Shown: positions 1 to 6,888, counted from the first letter of the stretch. The stretch is DNA of 19,391 nucleotides from Treponema sp. (GCA_016297805.1 JAEDFX010000039.1:1-19391); one strand, 5' to 3'. Notes: a model not told the origin generated them from the letters alone. Made by a program: numbers and translations.

Positions 1-1745
1 CTGTAATGTGTTTAAGTTACGTTGGTGTAAAAGGTGGAATGGTAATTGTTTCTGCTGATGACCCAGGTCCAATTTCCAGCCAGACTGAACAGGATACCCG
101 CAAGTTCGCACAGTTCTCAAAATTGCCTTGTCTGGATCCTTCCACACCTCAGGAAGCCTACGAAATGATTCAGGAGGCCTTTGAGCTTTCTGAAAAATAC
201 AACACACCAGTTCTGATTCGTCCTACAACTCGTGTTGATCACGCTTACGAAAGTATGGAAATACCAGAACTGACACCTTGCCGCACCCCAGGAACTTTTG
301 AAAAAGACAGTGCCCGCTGGGTAATTTTTCCTAGAGCTTCTTACAATAATCACAAACGCATTTTTGAACGCAATGAAAAAGTTTTGCCACAGGAATTCAG
401 TAAAAGTAAGTGGAATAGTGTTGAAGATGGGGAAAGCGATGTTTTGTTTTCCGATTCTAATACATCGAAAACAAAACTCGCTAGCGAAGCGTTTCTTCCC
501 TCCGCTGCAGCTGCTAGCGCATCTTCCGCTACCCCTTCCAGCGGTGGGTGTGAAAGCCAACTGGTTGGCCGTGTTCAACAGCAAAGCGTTAAAAAAACTC
601 CGAAAGGAGTTTTTAGCTTTACCACTTCCCCCCGCAACACCCCCGCATATGTTGCAGGCGGCATTTCCTACTGCTACCTAAAAGAAGCACTTGGTTCACA
701 GGATGCAAGCATCCTAAAAATCGGTACTCCTTACCCATTCCCTGCTCAGCTGGCTGAAGATTTTTTGAAGGCTCATTCAGAAATTACAGTTTTTGAAGAG
801 CTGGACCCAGTTATTGAACAGGAATTGATTTATCTTTGTGGAAAAGAAAATATTAAATGCACAATTCACGGAAAACTTGATGGCACAGTTCCAGAAGCAG
901 GGGAATTGAGTGTTGAGATTGTTAAAAATATTCTTGGTGATACTTCTTCAGAAAATGCTGCAAAAACTCCAGACCTCCCAGTTCGTCCACCAGTTTTGTG
1001 TGCAGGCTGTCCTCATCGCGGGGCTTTCTACGCTGTAAAACAGGCAATGAAAGGTCAGAACACTGCTTACTGTGGTGATATCGGCTGCTACACTTTAGGA
1101 AACGCAAAGCCTCTTGATATGACAGACACTTGTTTGTGTATGGGTGCAGATATTACTATCGCTCAGGGACTTTACCACAACGAACCAGACCGCAAATGCT
1201 TCAGTTTTATTGGCGATTCAACCTTTTTTGCCAGCGGAATTACAGGCGTTGTAAATGCAGTTTACAATCAGAGCCATCAGACAGTTTGTATTCTGGATAA
1301 CTCTACAACTGCCATGACTGGTCATCAGCCACATCCTGGAACTGGTGTAACAATGATGGGCGAAATCGTAGAAAAAATCAGTATTCCAAAAATTCTGGAA
1401 GCAATCGGGGTAAATCCAATTATTGAAGTTGACCCATTTGATCAGGAAAAAGCTGTTGAAGCAGTAAAAACTGCCAGCGATGCTCCTGGAGTAAGCGCAG
1501 TAATTTTTAAATCACCATGTATAAGTGTAGCCGCAAAATTAGGATATCCAAAACCTAAGGCAAAAACTGTTGATGCAGAAAAATGTATTGGCTGCCGCAA
1601 ATGTATAAATGAACTAGGATGTCCAGCATTAAGTTTAAGTGCAAAAACAAACGCAAAAGGCAAACAGATTGTAGAAATTGACGGTTCACTTTGCACTGGT
1701 TGTGGTTTGTGTGCTGGAGTTTGTCCTACTGGAGCAATACAATAG
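1..1745 (+). CDS. iorA: Indolepyruvate ferredoxin oxidoreductase, alpha subunit (5' partial, with repeat-derived insert)
   Basis: Catalytic subunit of the thiamine-diphosphate enzyme that oxidatively decarboxylates aryl-pyruvates to aryl-acetyl-CoA with ferredoxin, reversibly. The frame is already open at the window edge. The first ATG (base 6) is internal, because the sequence there (YVGVKGGMVIVSADDPG) matches the family about 90-100 residues in. Counting from that Met: the ThDP-binding half has GDIGCYTLG (358-366), GDSTFFASG (403-411) and DNSTTAMTGHQPHPG (431-445). The C-terminus carries two 4Fe-4S motifs, CIGCRKCINELGCP (527-540) and CTGCGLCAGVCP (563-574), as expected for IorA. Odd: residues about 143-213 are a low-complexity Ser/Ala/Pro/Lys-rich stretch encoded by an interspersed repeat. 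It lies between the SKWNSVEDG segment and AYVAGGISYCYLKEAL, which are normally nearly contiguous. The frame stays open through it, so the enzyme is probably functional. iorB follows after about 100 bp. Confidence 0.95.
   Translation, partial: VMCLSYVGVKGGMVIVSADDPGPISSQTEQDTRKFAQFSKLPCLDPSTPQEAYEMIQEAFELSEKYNTPVLIRPTTRVDHAYESMEIPELTPCRTPGTFEKDSARWVIFPRASYNNHKRIFERNEKVLPQEFSKSKWNSVEDGESDVLFSDSNTSKTKLASEAFLPSAAAASASSATPSSGGCESQLVGRVQQQSVKKTPKGVFSFTTSPRNTPAYVAGGISYCYLKEALGSQDASILKIGTPYPFPAQLAEDFLKAHSEITVFEELDPVIEQELIYLCGKENIKCTIHGKLDGTVPEAGELSVEIVKNILGDTSSENAAKTPDLPVRPPVLCAGCPHRGAFYAVKQAMKGQNTAYCGDIGCYTLGNAKPLDMTDTCLCMGADITIAQGLYHNEPDRKCFSFIGDSTFFASGITGVVNAVYNQSHQTVCILDNSTTAMTGHQPHPGTGVTMMGEIVEKISIPKILEAIGVNPIIEVDPFDQEKAVEAVKTASDAPGVSAVIFKSPCISVAAKLGYPKPKAKTVDAEKCIGCRKCINELGCPALSLSAKTNAKGKQIVEIDGSLCTGCGLCAGVCPTGAIQ
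435..647 (-). repeat. Interspersed stem-loop element, copy 1, inside iorA in frame
   Basis: Read on the minus strand this has the same order of parts as copies 2-4: a GGGTGTTGCGGGG start (about 642-628), a two-hairpin module (about 622-552), the box TGGAAGGGGTAGCGGAAG (about 541-524), then TGCAGCGGAGGGAAG (about 509-495). Bases 524-645 are nearly identical to 4357-4478, apart from a 3-base difference at about 545, i.e. one codon. The left edge (435-490) is estimated from where the protein stops resembling IorA. The inserted peptide is read antisense to the element's own orientation and contains no stop. Confidence 0.85.
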
Positions 1746-1837
1746 CCAGGCGTTACGGGCCGGCGTTTGAGGCCCGTTAGAAGGGGTAGCGAACAACGCA
1801 GTGTGAGCGAGGGGGAGACTTCCCCCTCCTAAAGGAG
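1746..1837 (+). repeat. Interspersed stem-loop element, copy 2, between iorA and iorB
   Basis: Begins directly after the iorA stop codon. It contains hairpin A (ACGGGCC at 1755-1761 with GGCCCGT at 1771-1777), the box TTAGAAGGGGTAGCGAAC (1776-1793), and hairpin C (GGGGGA 1811-1816, loop GACT, TCCCCC 1821-1826). It ends in TCCTAAAGGAG, whose AGGAG lies seven bases before the iorB ATG. The element therefore appears to supply or abut the ribosome binding site of iorB and separates two genes that are usually tightly packed. Confidence 0.85.
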
Positions 1838-1844
1838 ATTTATT

Positions 1845-2411
1845 ATGGCAAAAAATATATTGATTTGTGGTGTAGGCGGACAGGGAACTGTTCTTGCGGC
1901 AAAGGTTCTTTCTCAGGCAGCAATTTCTGGTGGTGAGCATGTGCTTTCTGCAGAAACAATTGGTATGGCTCAACGAGGCGGTTCGGTAACCAGTCATGTG
2001 CGGATTGGTGAAGATATTTATTCTCCACTTATTCCAAAGGGACAGGCTGATATCATCATTTCTTTTGAGGCAGCTGAAGCGGCTCGTAATGCTGATTATT
2101 TGAAAAAAGGCGGAATGGTTATTGTAAACAAAAAGATTGTTCAGCCAACAACTGCCAGCCTTACAGGAAAAACTTTCAGCGAAGATACAATGATTGAATA
2201 TTTGAACCAAGTTGCAGATAAAGTTATTTCTGTGGATACAGATCAGGCATGCAGCGAATTGGGGAGCAGCAAAGTGGTAAATATGGTGCTTCTTGGAGCT
2301 GCCTGCAAAACCGGCTTAATCAACAGAGATGATTTGAAGGCAGCACTTAAATTGCTGGTAAAACCAGACTTCTACGAATTGAACTGTCGTGCTGTGGATT
2401 ATGTCAAATAG
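1845..2411 (+). CDS. iorB: Indolepyruvate ferredoxin oxidoreductase, beta subunit
   Basis: Small (gamma-domain) subunit of the same cytoplasmic complex as IorA; the alpha/beta pair forms the working 2-oxoacid:ferredoxin oxidoreductase. The 188-residue length is typical. The N-terminus has the family's GVGGQGTVLAAKVLSQAA (9-26), followed by SAETIGMAQRGGSVTSHVRIG (about 40-60), which is diagnostic for this subunit family. The start is fixed by AAAGGAG seven bases upstream. A strong stem-loop terminator follows 9 bases after the stop, so iorAB forms a transcription unit separate from paaK, although all three act on the same aryl-CoA metabolites. Confidence 0.95.
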   Translation: MAKNILICGVGGQGTVLAAKVLSQAAISGGEHVLSAETIGMAQRGGSVTSHVRIGEDIYSPLIPKGQADIIISFEAAEAARNADYLKKGGMVIVNKKIVQPTTASLTGKTFSEDTMIEYLNQVADKVISVDTDQACSELGSSKVVNMVLLGAACKTGLINRDDLKAALKLLVKPDFYELNCRAVDYVK

Positions 2412-2419
2412 AAGTAGGT

Positions 2420-2468
2420 TTAAATCAAATGGCTCAAATAGTGCCATTTGATTTAACTTGAGTTTTTT
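2420..2468 (+). terminator. Intrinsic terminator after iorB
   Basis: Perfect 14-bp stem, TTAAATCAAATGGC (2420-2433) with GCCATTTGATTTAA (2443-2456), 9-base loop. A T6 run lies at 2463-2468. The T run is six bases from the stem, slightly farther than ideal. Confidence 0.75.
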
Positions 2469-2499
2469 GCGAAACTCTGCTTATTTAATTATTCACTTG

Positions 2500-2552
2500 T
2501 GTGAACGAATTTCACATCCTCGGAAGTTGAAACTTCCTGCGGTGTTCAATTT
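2500..2552. repeat. Degenerate copy of the two-hairpin module (copy 7)
   Basis: Contains a TGTGAA/TTCACA dyad (2500-2505, 2511-2516), a 7-bp perfect stem GGAAGTT (2522-2528) with AACTTCC (2531-2537), then GGTGTTCAA. The other copies have TGTGAA, a stem of different sequence (GGCCAA/TTGGCC), then GTGTTCAA. Position and flanks match but the stem sequence is wholly different. The resemblance is short, so this is a probable rather than certain relative. Confidence 0.45.
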
Positions 2553-2583
2553 TTAGGTACAATTTCCTTAATTCCTTGCAAAT

Positions 2584-2862
2584 TGTATGTAATTTTTTTT
2601 TTATATTTACAGAGCAACACTTCATTTACATACAAAAGTGTCAAAAAAAACAATTTTGTATGTAAAAATTTCTATTTTTTTCTAATTGGAAAGATAGTAA
2701 AAAAAAGAATTAATCTATGTAATAATTTTTTTACATACAAAATTGAAGAAAAATAAAAAATTGTATGTAAATTTGAAAAACATTTATTTTATAACTAAAT
2801 TTTTTACATACATTTTTCAAATTTTTTCCAAAAATGTATGTAAATCATAATCTTGTGTGTAA
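2584..2862. promoter_or_regulatory. Phased array of TTACATACA/TGTATGTAA operator-like sites
   Basis: Seven exact nine-base sites in strictly alternating orientation begin at 2584 (-), 2626 (+), 2657 (-), 2731 (+), 2762 (-), 2804 (+) and 2835 (-). An eighth, near-match TGTGTGTAA, is at 2854. Start-to-start distances are 42, 31, 74, 31, 42 and 31 bases, i.e. close to 4, 3, 7, 3, 4 and 3 helical turns, so the sites face one side of the DNA. Three of them form inverted pairs exactly 31 bases apart; the last pair extends to a perfect 15-bp stem (2803-2817 with 2830-2844). The array runs into the paaK promoter. The protein that would bind is unknown. Confidence 0.65.
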
Positions 2863-2864
2863 AT

Positions 2865-2893
2865 TTGACAATAATTCATACATAAATTACTAT
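2865..2893 (+). promoter_or_regulatory. Sigma70-like promoter for paaK
   Basis: A consensus -35 TTGACA (2865-2870), 17-base spacer and -10 TACTAT (2888-2893). The spacer holds a TTCATACA sequence (2875-2882), one base short of the upstream array's site, and TGTGTGTAA abuts the -35. A regulator of the array would therefore plausibly cover this promoter. Transcription would begin near 2900, leaving a leader of about 110 bases that contains repeat copy 3. Confidence 0.6.
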
Positions 2894-2910
2894 ATATAGA
2901 AACGATTTTT

Positions 2911-2989
2911 CAGGGCGTTGCGGGATGTGCCCGCTAGAAGGGGTAGCCGATTCTTTAGATGAGGCGTAGGGGAAGGCTTTCCCCACCTG
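2911..2989 (+). repeat. Interspersed stem-loop element, copy 3, in the paaK leader
   Basis: Starts CAGGGCGTTGCGGG, hairpin A is GCGGG/CCCGC around 2920-2934, the box is CTAGAAGGGGTAGCCGA (2934-2950), and hairpin C is GGGGAA (2969-2974), loop GGCT, TTCCCC (2979-2984). Compared with copy 2, both stems differ in sequence but remain paired. It lies in the presumed 5' untranslated region of paaK, ending about 20 bases before the ATG; the paaK Shine-Dalgarno TTAGGAG (2999-3005) follows. Confidence 0.85.
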
Positions 2990-3010
2990 CATTATGCTTA
3001 GGAGTAAAAC

Positions 3011-4255
3011 ATGCAATTATCAGAAAAACAGTTAGAACAAATCCGCGCACAGATTGCCCGTGTTAAGGCTTGCGGAAATCCTTTTTATACAGAACGTTTT
3101 AAGGATGTAAATCCAGAAGATATTAAAGATCAGGAAAGTTTTGAACGTCTGGTGCCTTTCTGCGACAAACAGGACTTGCGAGATGCTTATCCACTGGGAT
3201 TGGCTGCAGTTCCAGAGGAAGATATTGTGCGCATTCATTCATCTTCAGGTACAACTGGTGCTCCAGTAATTATTCCTTACACAGCAAAAGACGTTGATGA
3301 TTGGGCTACAATGTTTGCCCGCTGTTATGAACTGGCTGGAATTGGCAAGAAGGACCGCATTCAGATTACTCCAGGTTATGGCTTGTGGACTGCTGGTATT
3401 GGTTTTCAGGCTGGTTGTGAAAAGCTTGGTGCTATGGCTGTTCCAATGGGACCTGGTAACACTGAAAAACAGCTTCAGATGATGCAGGATCTGGGTTCTA
3501 CAGTAATTTGTGCAACATCTTCTTATGCTTTGCTTTTGGCTGAACAGGTTGAAGCTCGTGGTATTGGCAAAAATATTAAATTGAAGAAAGGTGTTATTGG
3601 TTCTGAACGTTGGGGTGAAAAAATGCGTAACCGTATTCAGAACATTCTTGGCATTGAACTTTACGATATTTATGGTCTTACAGAATGTTACGGCCCTGGT
3701 ATTGGTATTAACTGCGATAAGTCTGATGCTGGAATGCACATTTTTGATGATTACATCTACACAGAAATCCTTGACCCACAGACTGGCAAGCCTGTAAAGG
3801 ATGGTGAAGTTGGTGAAATCTGTCTTACAACTTTAGTTAAAGAAGGAGCACCTTTATTCCGCTTCCGTACTCACGACCTGGCTGCTTTTGTTACAGAAAA
3901 ATGTCCTTGTGGCCGCTCTTATCCAAGAATTACTCAGATTATGGGTCGTTCAGATGATATGGTTAAGGTTAAGGGAAACATCATTTTCCCAAGTACAATT
4001 GAAGATGTAATTAAAACAGTTCCTGGTACTTCTTCTGAATACCGTGCAACTATTGAACATGTTGATGGAAAAGATCAGATGACAATTATGGTTGAAGTTG
4101 AAGGTGGCACAGACCGCACTGAAGTTTCTTTGGGAATTCAGTACTTCTTTAAGAATAAGTACAACATGACTCCAAAGGTTGAAGTTGTGGGAATTGGTGA
4201 ACTTCCACGTTCCGAAAAGAAAACAAAGCGTATTGAAGATAAGCGCTTTGACTAA
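3011..4255 (+). CDS. paaK: Phenylacetate-CoA ligase
   Basis: Cytoplasmic AMP-forming acyl-CoA ligase joining phenylacetate or indoleacetate-type acids to CoA. The 414 residues are close to the family length (about 430). Visible motifs: the P-loop HSSSGTTGAPV (76-86), YGLTECYGPG (221-230), RFRTHDL (284-290), a CPCGR turn (298-302), GRSDDMVKVKG (312-322) and a C-terminal lysine-rich end. The start is set by TTAGGAG just upstream. Placed beside iorAB it probably handles the aryl-CoA thioesters of that enzyme, either activating scavenged aryl acids for reductive carboxylation to aryl-pyruvates or, in reverse, releasing aryl-acetates with ATP gain. The direction cannot be told from sequence. No repeat insertion is seen in this gene. 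Confidence 0.93.
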   Translation: MQLSEKQLEQIRAQIARVKACGNPFYTERFKDVNPEDIKDQESFERLVPFCDKQDLRDAYPLGLAAVPEEDIVRIHSSSGTTGAPVIIPYTAKDVDDWATMFARCYELAGIGKKDRIQITPGYGLWTAGIGFQAGCEKLGAMAVPMGPGNTEKQLQMMQDLGSTVICATSSYALLLAEQVEARGIGKNIKLKKGVIGSERWGEKMRNRIQNILGIELYDIYGLTECYGPGIGINCDKSDAGMHIFDDYIYTEILDPQTGKPVKDGEVGEICLTTLVKEGAPLFRFRTHDLAAFVTEKCPCGRSYPRITQIMGRSDDMVKVKGNIIFPSTIEDVIKTVPGTSSEYRATIEHVDGKDQMTIMVEVEGGTDRTEVSLGIQYFFKNKYNMTPKVEVVGIGELPRSEKKTKRIEDKRFD

Positions 4256-4271
4256 TTTAAAAGGCATAATA

Positions 4272-4480
4272 TAGGAGGGGAACGATGCTTCGCATCGTGG
4301 CCTTCCCCTGTCTCCAAACAAAAACAGCGTCGCAAAAATGCGATGCTGTTTTTGTTTTCCGCCACCCCTTCCAGCGGGTGTGAAGGCCAACAGGTTGGCC
4401 GTGTTCAACAGCAAAGCGTTAAAAAAACTCCGAAAGGAGTTTTTAGCTTTACTACTCCCCCCCCCCGCAACGCCCCCGTA
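4272..4480 (-). repeat. Interspersed stem-loop element, copy 4, after paaK
   Basis: Minus orientation. It starts GGGGGCGTTGCGGGGG (about 4476-4461), then the two-hairpin module with GGCCAAC/GTTGGCC (4385-4391, 4394-4400) and a CTCC-GAAA-GGAG stem (4428-4439). Next comes the box CTGGAAGGGGTGGCGGAAAAC (about 4375-4355), a terminator hairpin, and hairpin C GGGGAAGG...TTCCCC around 4304-4277. The hairpin C loop itself contains an inner CGATGC/GCATCG stem. This is the longest copy. It shows that stems A, B and C are places where extra hairpins can be nested. Confidence 0.85.
4319..4360 (+). terminator. Intrinsic terminator after paaK
   Basis: Stem of 16 bp, CAAAAACAGCGTCGCA (4319-4334) with TGCGATGCTGTTTTTG (4339-4354), AAAA loop and a single G-T wobble, followed by TTTT. 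The A and T runs make it symmetric, so it could act on both strands. It lies inside repeat copy 4, in the position of hairpin B of the other copies. Confidence 0.85.
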
Positions 4481-4488
4481 TTATTCTC

Positions 4489-4525
4489 TTGACTTTGTAT
4501 GCATATTGCATTATATTTGCATACA
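4489..4525 (+). promoter_or_regulatory. vapBC promoter and probable autoregulatory operator
   Basis: TTGACT (-35, 4489-4494), 17-base spacer, TATATT (-10, 4512-4517). A perfect 8-bp inverted repeat, TGTATGCA (4496-4503) and TGCATACA (4518-4525), has 22-base start-to-start spacing (two helical turns) and covers the spacer and -10. This fits autorepression by a ribbon-helix-helix antitoxin such as the one encoded next. An ACGGAGG ribosome site is at 4541-4547. Confidence 0.75.
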
Positions 4526-4554
4526 GACCTATTTTATAAAACGGAGGAATTCCT

Positions 4555-4818
4555 ATGGCTCTACTTCAAGTTCGTGACTTTCCAGCTATGCTGTATACAC
4601 TTCTTGCCGAAAAAGCTGAAGCGGAAAACAGAAGTATTACACAGCAAACAATTCACATGCTTACAAAAGATCTGACCGAAGATTCTGAAGCATATTTTGC
4701 AAAAGCAAACCGTATGAAAGCGTTAAATGCCATTTCTTGCCTTAATTTGAAGCTGCCACAGAATGCCCCTTCTCCAGCAGAACTGCTCCGTGCAGACAGG
4801 GAGGATTCCAACCGATGA
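4555..4818 (+). CDS. FitA/VapB-like ribbon-helix-helix antitoxin
   Basis: 87-residue predicted antitoxin of a type II module: it binds and neutralises the PIN toxin and represses its own promoter. The N-terminal LLQVRDFPAMLYTLLAEKAEAENRS region (3-27) matches the beta-strand plus two-helix pattern of FitA/Arc-like antitoxins (VRxLPxxxxxxLxxxAxxxGRS). The C-terminal part (about 45-87) is charged and Pro-rich, as toxin-wrapping tails are. The start is given by GGAGG seven bases upstream. The stop codon overlaps the toxin start (ATGA), implying translational coupling. It sits in its own unit between paaK and the convergent aro operon, directly beside repeat copy 4. Confidence 0.82.
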   Translation: MALLQVRDFPAMLYTLLAEKAEAENRSITQQTIHMLTKDLTEDSEAYFAKANRMKALNAISCLNLKLPQNAPSPAELLRADREDSNR

Positions 4819-5210
4819 CATACGTATTAGATGCTTCTGCTGCCTTAGAAATTGCATTTCAGGGACCAAAAGCTGAACACTACAAACAGTTATTGATGGA
4901 AGCTGATTCTGTTTTAGCTCCAGAATTATATCAGGCAGAAATTACAAACTGTGTGTGGAAATATCTTAAAGCAGGTTATGTGGATGAAGAAAATGCAAAA
5001 ATAACCGTAGCCATGCTTTTTAAACTGATAGATTCCTACGCAAATGCTGTAGAAGATTCAATGGAAGTTTTACATGAGGCAGCACGACTGAACATTAGTA
5101 CTTATGATATGTTCTATTTTGTTCTGGCACGTCATAATGCTGCAACTTTAATTACCTGCGACCAGAAACTGAAAAATCTGGCAATTGATAATGGAATTAG
5201 TGTGGAGTAA
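4815..5210 (+). CDS. vapC: VapC-like PIN-domain ribonuclease toxin
   Basis: Predicted Mg2+-dependent endoribonuclease toxin; VapC relatives cut tRNA or rRNA when freed from the antitoxin. The 131-residue length is normal. The four acidic PIN positions are present: D6 (VLDAS), E42 (YQAEITN), D98 (STYDMFY) and D116 (TCDQKL), so it should be active. It overlaps the antitoxin by four bases. It ends immediately before the convergent stop of thiN with no spacer; a short GTGTGG/CCACAC dyad (5200-5205, 5214-5219) spans the junction. There is no T run, so a true terminator is not evident there. Confidence 0.88.
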   Translation: MTYVLDASAALEIAFQGPKAEHYKQLLMEADSVLAPELYQAEITNCVWKYLKAGYVDEENAKITVAMLFKLIDSYANAVEDSMEVLHEAARLNISTYDMFYFVLARHNAATLITCDQKLKNLAIDNGISVE

Positions 5211-5855
5211 TTACCACACCTGAATCAAAAGCAAAGAACCAGTTTTCAAAGAAACCTCTGCCTGCTGCTCCGGAATCACTTGGTTACTGACTCCAAGCTG
5301 ATAGCTGTTTTCGATTGTGGCATTTTCCAGAGGATATTTTGCATTTTTGATTGTGACCCCAACGGCTTCTTTTTCTAAGGTCATCAGAGAAAAATAGGAA
5401 TAGGTATCTGGAATAAGAGTTGGTTTTGTACCTGCGACTACTAACTGCATTTTTGAATAGTCGTCATAGATTACACCTGCGGCACCATTTTTCTGCAAGT
5501 ACAGTAAGACTGAAATGTTCACAAGAGAATGATCAAACCGCTGGCCAATTACTCCCAAGAGAATAAAATCTGTAAAGCCGCGGTGCAAAGCTTCTTTTAC
5601 CGCAGAGAAAACATCTGTATCATCTTTTTCACAGGACAGCTGGACGATTTGTGCAGATGGAAAATCCTGTTCGTTGGGGCGGGAATGGGAATCAAAATCT
5701 CCAACAATCAAATCAACTGCCGATGGGGACAAGCCTAGTTTCTCAACATGGTTCAATCCGCCATCACAGGCAATTATAAAATCTTCTGGATTTATGAAGC
5801 GGGAGATTTTTTCGTAATTTTTGATTTCGGCAGAGCCAAGGATTATAACTCGCAT
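5211..5855 (-). CDS. thiN: Thiamine pyrophosphokinase
   Basis: Transfers pyrophosphate from ATP to thiamine, giving thiamine diphosphate. The 214-residue length is normal. Motifs: IACDGG (28-33), IVGDFDSHSRP (50-60), KDDTD (77-81) and GVIGQRFDHSL (101-111), covering the nucleotide and thiamine sites of the family. Its ATG overlaps the aroF stop codon by one base (TAATG), so translation is probably coupled to the aro operon. The link to aromatic synthesis is not obvious. ThDP is the cofactor of IorA nearby, but the pairing may be chance. Confidence 0.9.
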   Translation of the reverse strand: MRVIILGSAEIKNYEKISRFINPEDFIIACDGGLNHVEKLGLSPSAVDLIVGDFDSHSRPNEQDFPSAQIVQLSCEKDDTDVFSAVKEALHRGFTDFILLGVIGQRFDHSLVNISVLLYLQKNGAAGVIYDDYSKMQLVVAGTKPTLIPDTYSYFSLMTLEKEAVGVTIKNAKYPLENATIENSYQLGVSNQVIPEQQAEVSLKTGSLLLIQVW

Positions 5856-6883
5856 TACAATTTTTCTGCAATGTCGTAAATCAATTTTTCAGATTTTTCC
5901 CAGCCAAGACATGGGTCTGTGATTGATTTACCGTAGATGCCTTCACCAATTTTCTGGCAGCCGTCTTCAATGTAGCTTTCAATCATAAAGCCTTTTACCA
6001 TTTTTTTGATGCGGTCGCTGTGAGCCATGGAATTGAGAACGTCCATCACGATTCGTGGCTGTTCCAAAGGCATTTTCTTAGAGTTTGAATGGTTTGTATC
6101 GATAATACAGCCTGGATTTTTCAAATCTCTTTCGTCGTAGGCATCGCAAAGACGGATAAGGTCTTCGTAGTGATAGTTCTGCTGATTGTTTCCGTGCTTG
6201 TTTGTAGATCCACGGAGGATTGCATGAGTATGTTCGTTTCCTTCTGAGTGAACTTCCCATCCGCGGTAGATAAAGCTGTGCTTGCCCTGAGCAGCTTTAA
6301 TTGCATTCATCATAACTGCGTAATCACCGGATGTAGGATTTTTCATTCCAACTGGAACTTCAATTCCACTGGCAACAAGACGGTGTTCCTGATTTTCTAC
6401 AGAGCGGGCACCAACTGCAACGTAGCCCAGCAAGTCATCAAGATACTGGTAGTTGTCTGGATAAAGCATTTCGTCTGCAAAAACAAATCCTGTTTCTTCT
6501 ACCGCACGCATGTGCATGTGGCGGCAGGCAATCAAACCTTTGAACAAGTCTGGTTTCTGATTTGGATCTGGCTGATGGAGCATTCCTTTGTAGCCTTCAC
6601 CAGTTGTACGTGGTTTGTTTGTATAAATACGTGGAACAAGGAGAATCTTATCCTTTACTTTTTCCTGAACTGGAACAAGACGGTTCATATAATCCAGAAC
6701 TGCATCTTCATTATCTGCAGAACATGGTCCGATAATGAGAATCATTTTATCTGAACGGCCTTCAAAAACTGATTTTACATCGGCACGTTTTTCTTCTACG
6801 ATTTTTGCAACTTTGCCGGTTACTGGGAACTGTTCCTTAACTTCGGCTGGAATCGCAAGCTTCTTTTCAAAATTCATATTCAT
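5855..6883 (-). CDS. aroF: 3-deoxy-7-phosphoheptulonate (DAHP) synthase, class I alpha
   Basis: Condenses phosphoenolpyruvate and erythrose 4-phosphate, the first step of the shikimate pathway. The 342 residues and sequence belong to the AroFGH (class I alpha) type. Landmarks: LIIGPCSADN (48-57), LVPRIYTNKPRTTGEGYKG (about 82-100, PEP and metal site), FADEML (about 134-139), GARSVENQEHR (about 158-168), VGMKNPTSGD (about 177-186), DTNHSNSKK (about 262-270) and GFMIESYIEDG near the C-terminus. The first ATG is chosen because AGAGG lies eight bases upstream; a second Met two codons later has poorer spacing. It starts five bases after the fused aro gene and overlaps thiN. Enzymes of this type are usually feedback inhibited by aromatic amino acids; which one cannot be read here. 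Confidence 0.95.
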   Translation of the reverse strand: MNMNFEKKLAIPAEVKEQFPVTGKVAKIVEEKRADVKSVFEGRSDKMILIIGPCSADNEDAVLDYMNRLVPVQEKVKDKILLVPRIYTNKPRTTGEGYKGMLHQPDPNQKPDLFKGLIACRHMHMRAVEETGFVFADEMLYPDNYQYLDDLLGYVAVGARSVENQEHRLVASGIEVPVGMKNPTSGDYAVMMNAIKAAQGKHSFIYRGWEVHSEGNEHTHAILRGSTNKHGNNQQNYHYEDLIRLCDAYDERDLKNPGCIIDTNHSNSKKMPLEQPRIVMDVLNSMAHSDRIKKMVKGFMIESYIEDGCQKIGEGIYGKSITDPCLGWEKSEKLIYDIAEKL

Positions 6884-6888
6884 ATTAA

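Noticed and set aside
117..584. Minus-strand ORF of 155 codons starting MLLNTAN
   Set aside because: Antisense to iorA; its start lies in repeat copy 1, and a similar MLLNTAN ORF arises from copy 4 (3950-4414). It is a by-product of the repeat.
1..1745. iorA as a frameshifted pseudogene
   Set aside because: The frame is open through the insertion, and both iron-sulfur motifs and ThDP motifs are intact.
2625..2844. Three intrinsic terminators
   Set aside because: Stems are AT-only with long loops, and the half-site spacing is constant at 31 bases, which suits protein sites better than RNA hairpins.
2584..2862. CRISPR array
   Set aside because: Repeats are only 9 bases, alternate in orientation and have unequal spacing; no cas genes. 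Operator array fits better.
4338..4577. Plus-strand ORF with AVFNSKALKKLRKEFLAL
   Set aside because: The same peptide appears in another frame of copy 1 (364-681). It runs through a terminator and into vapB without a ribosome site; repeat-encoded and unlikely to be expressed.
5200..5219. Bidirectional terminator between vapC and thiN
   Set aside because: Only a 6-bp dyad with no T run on either side, and it overlaps both stop codons.
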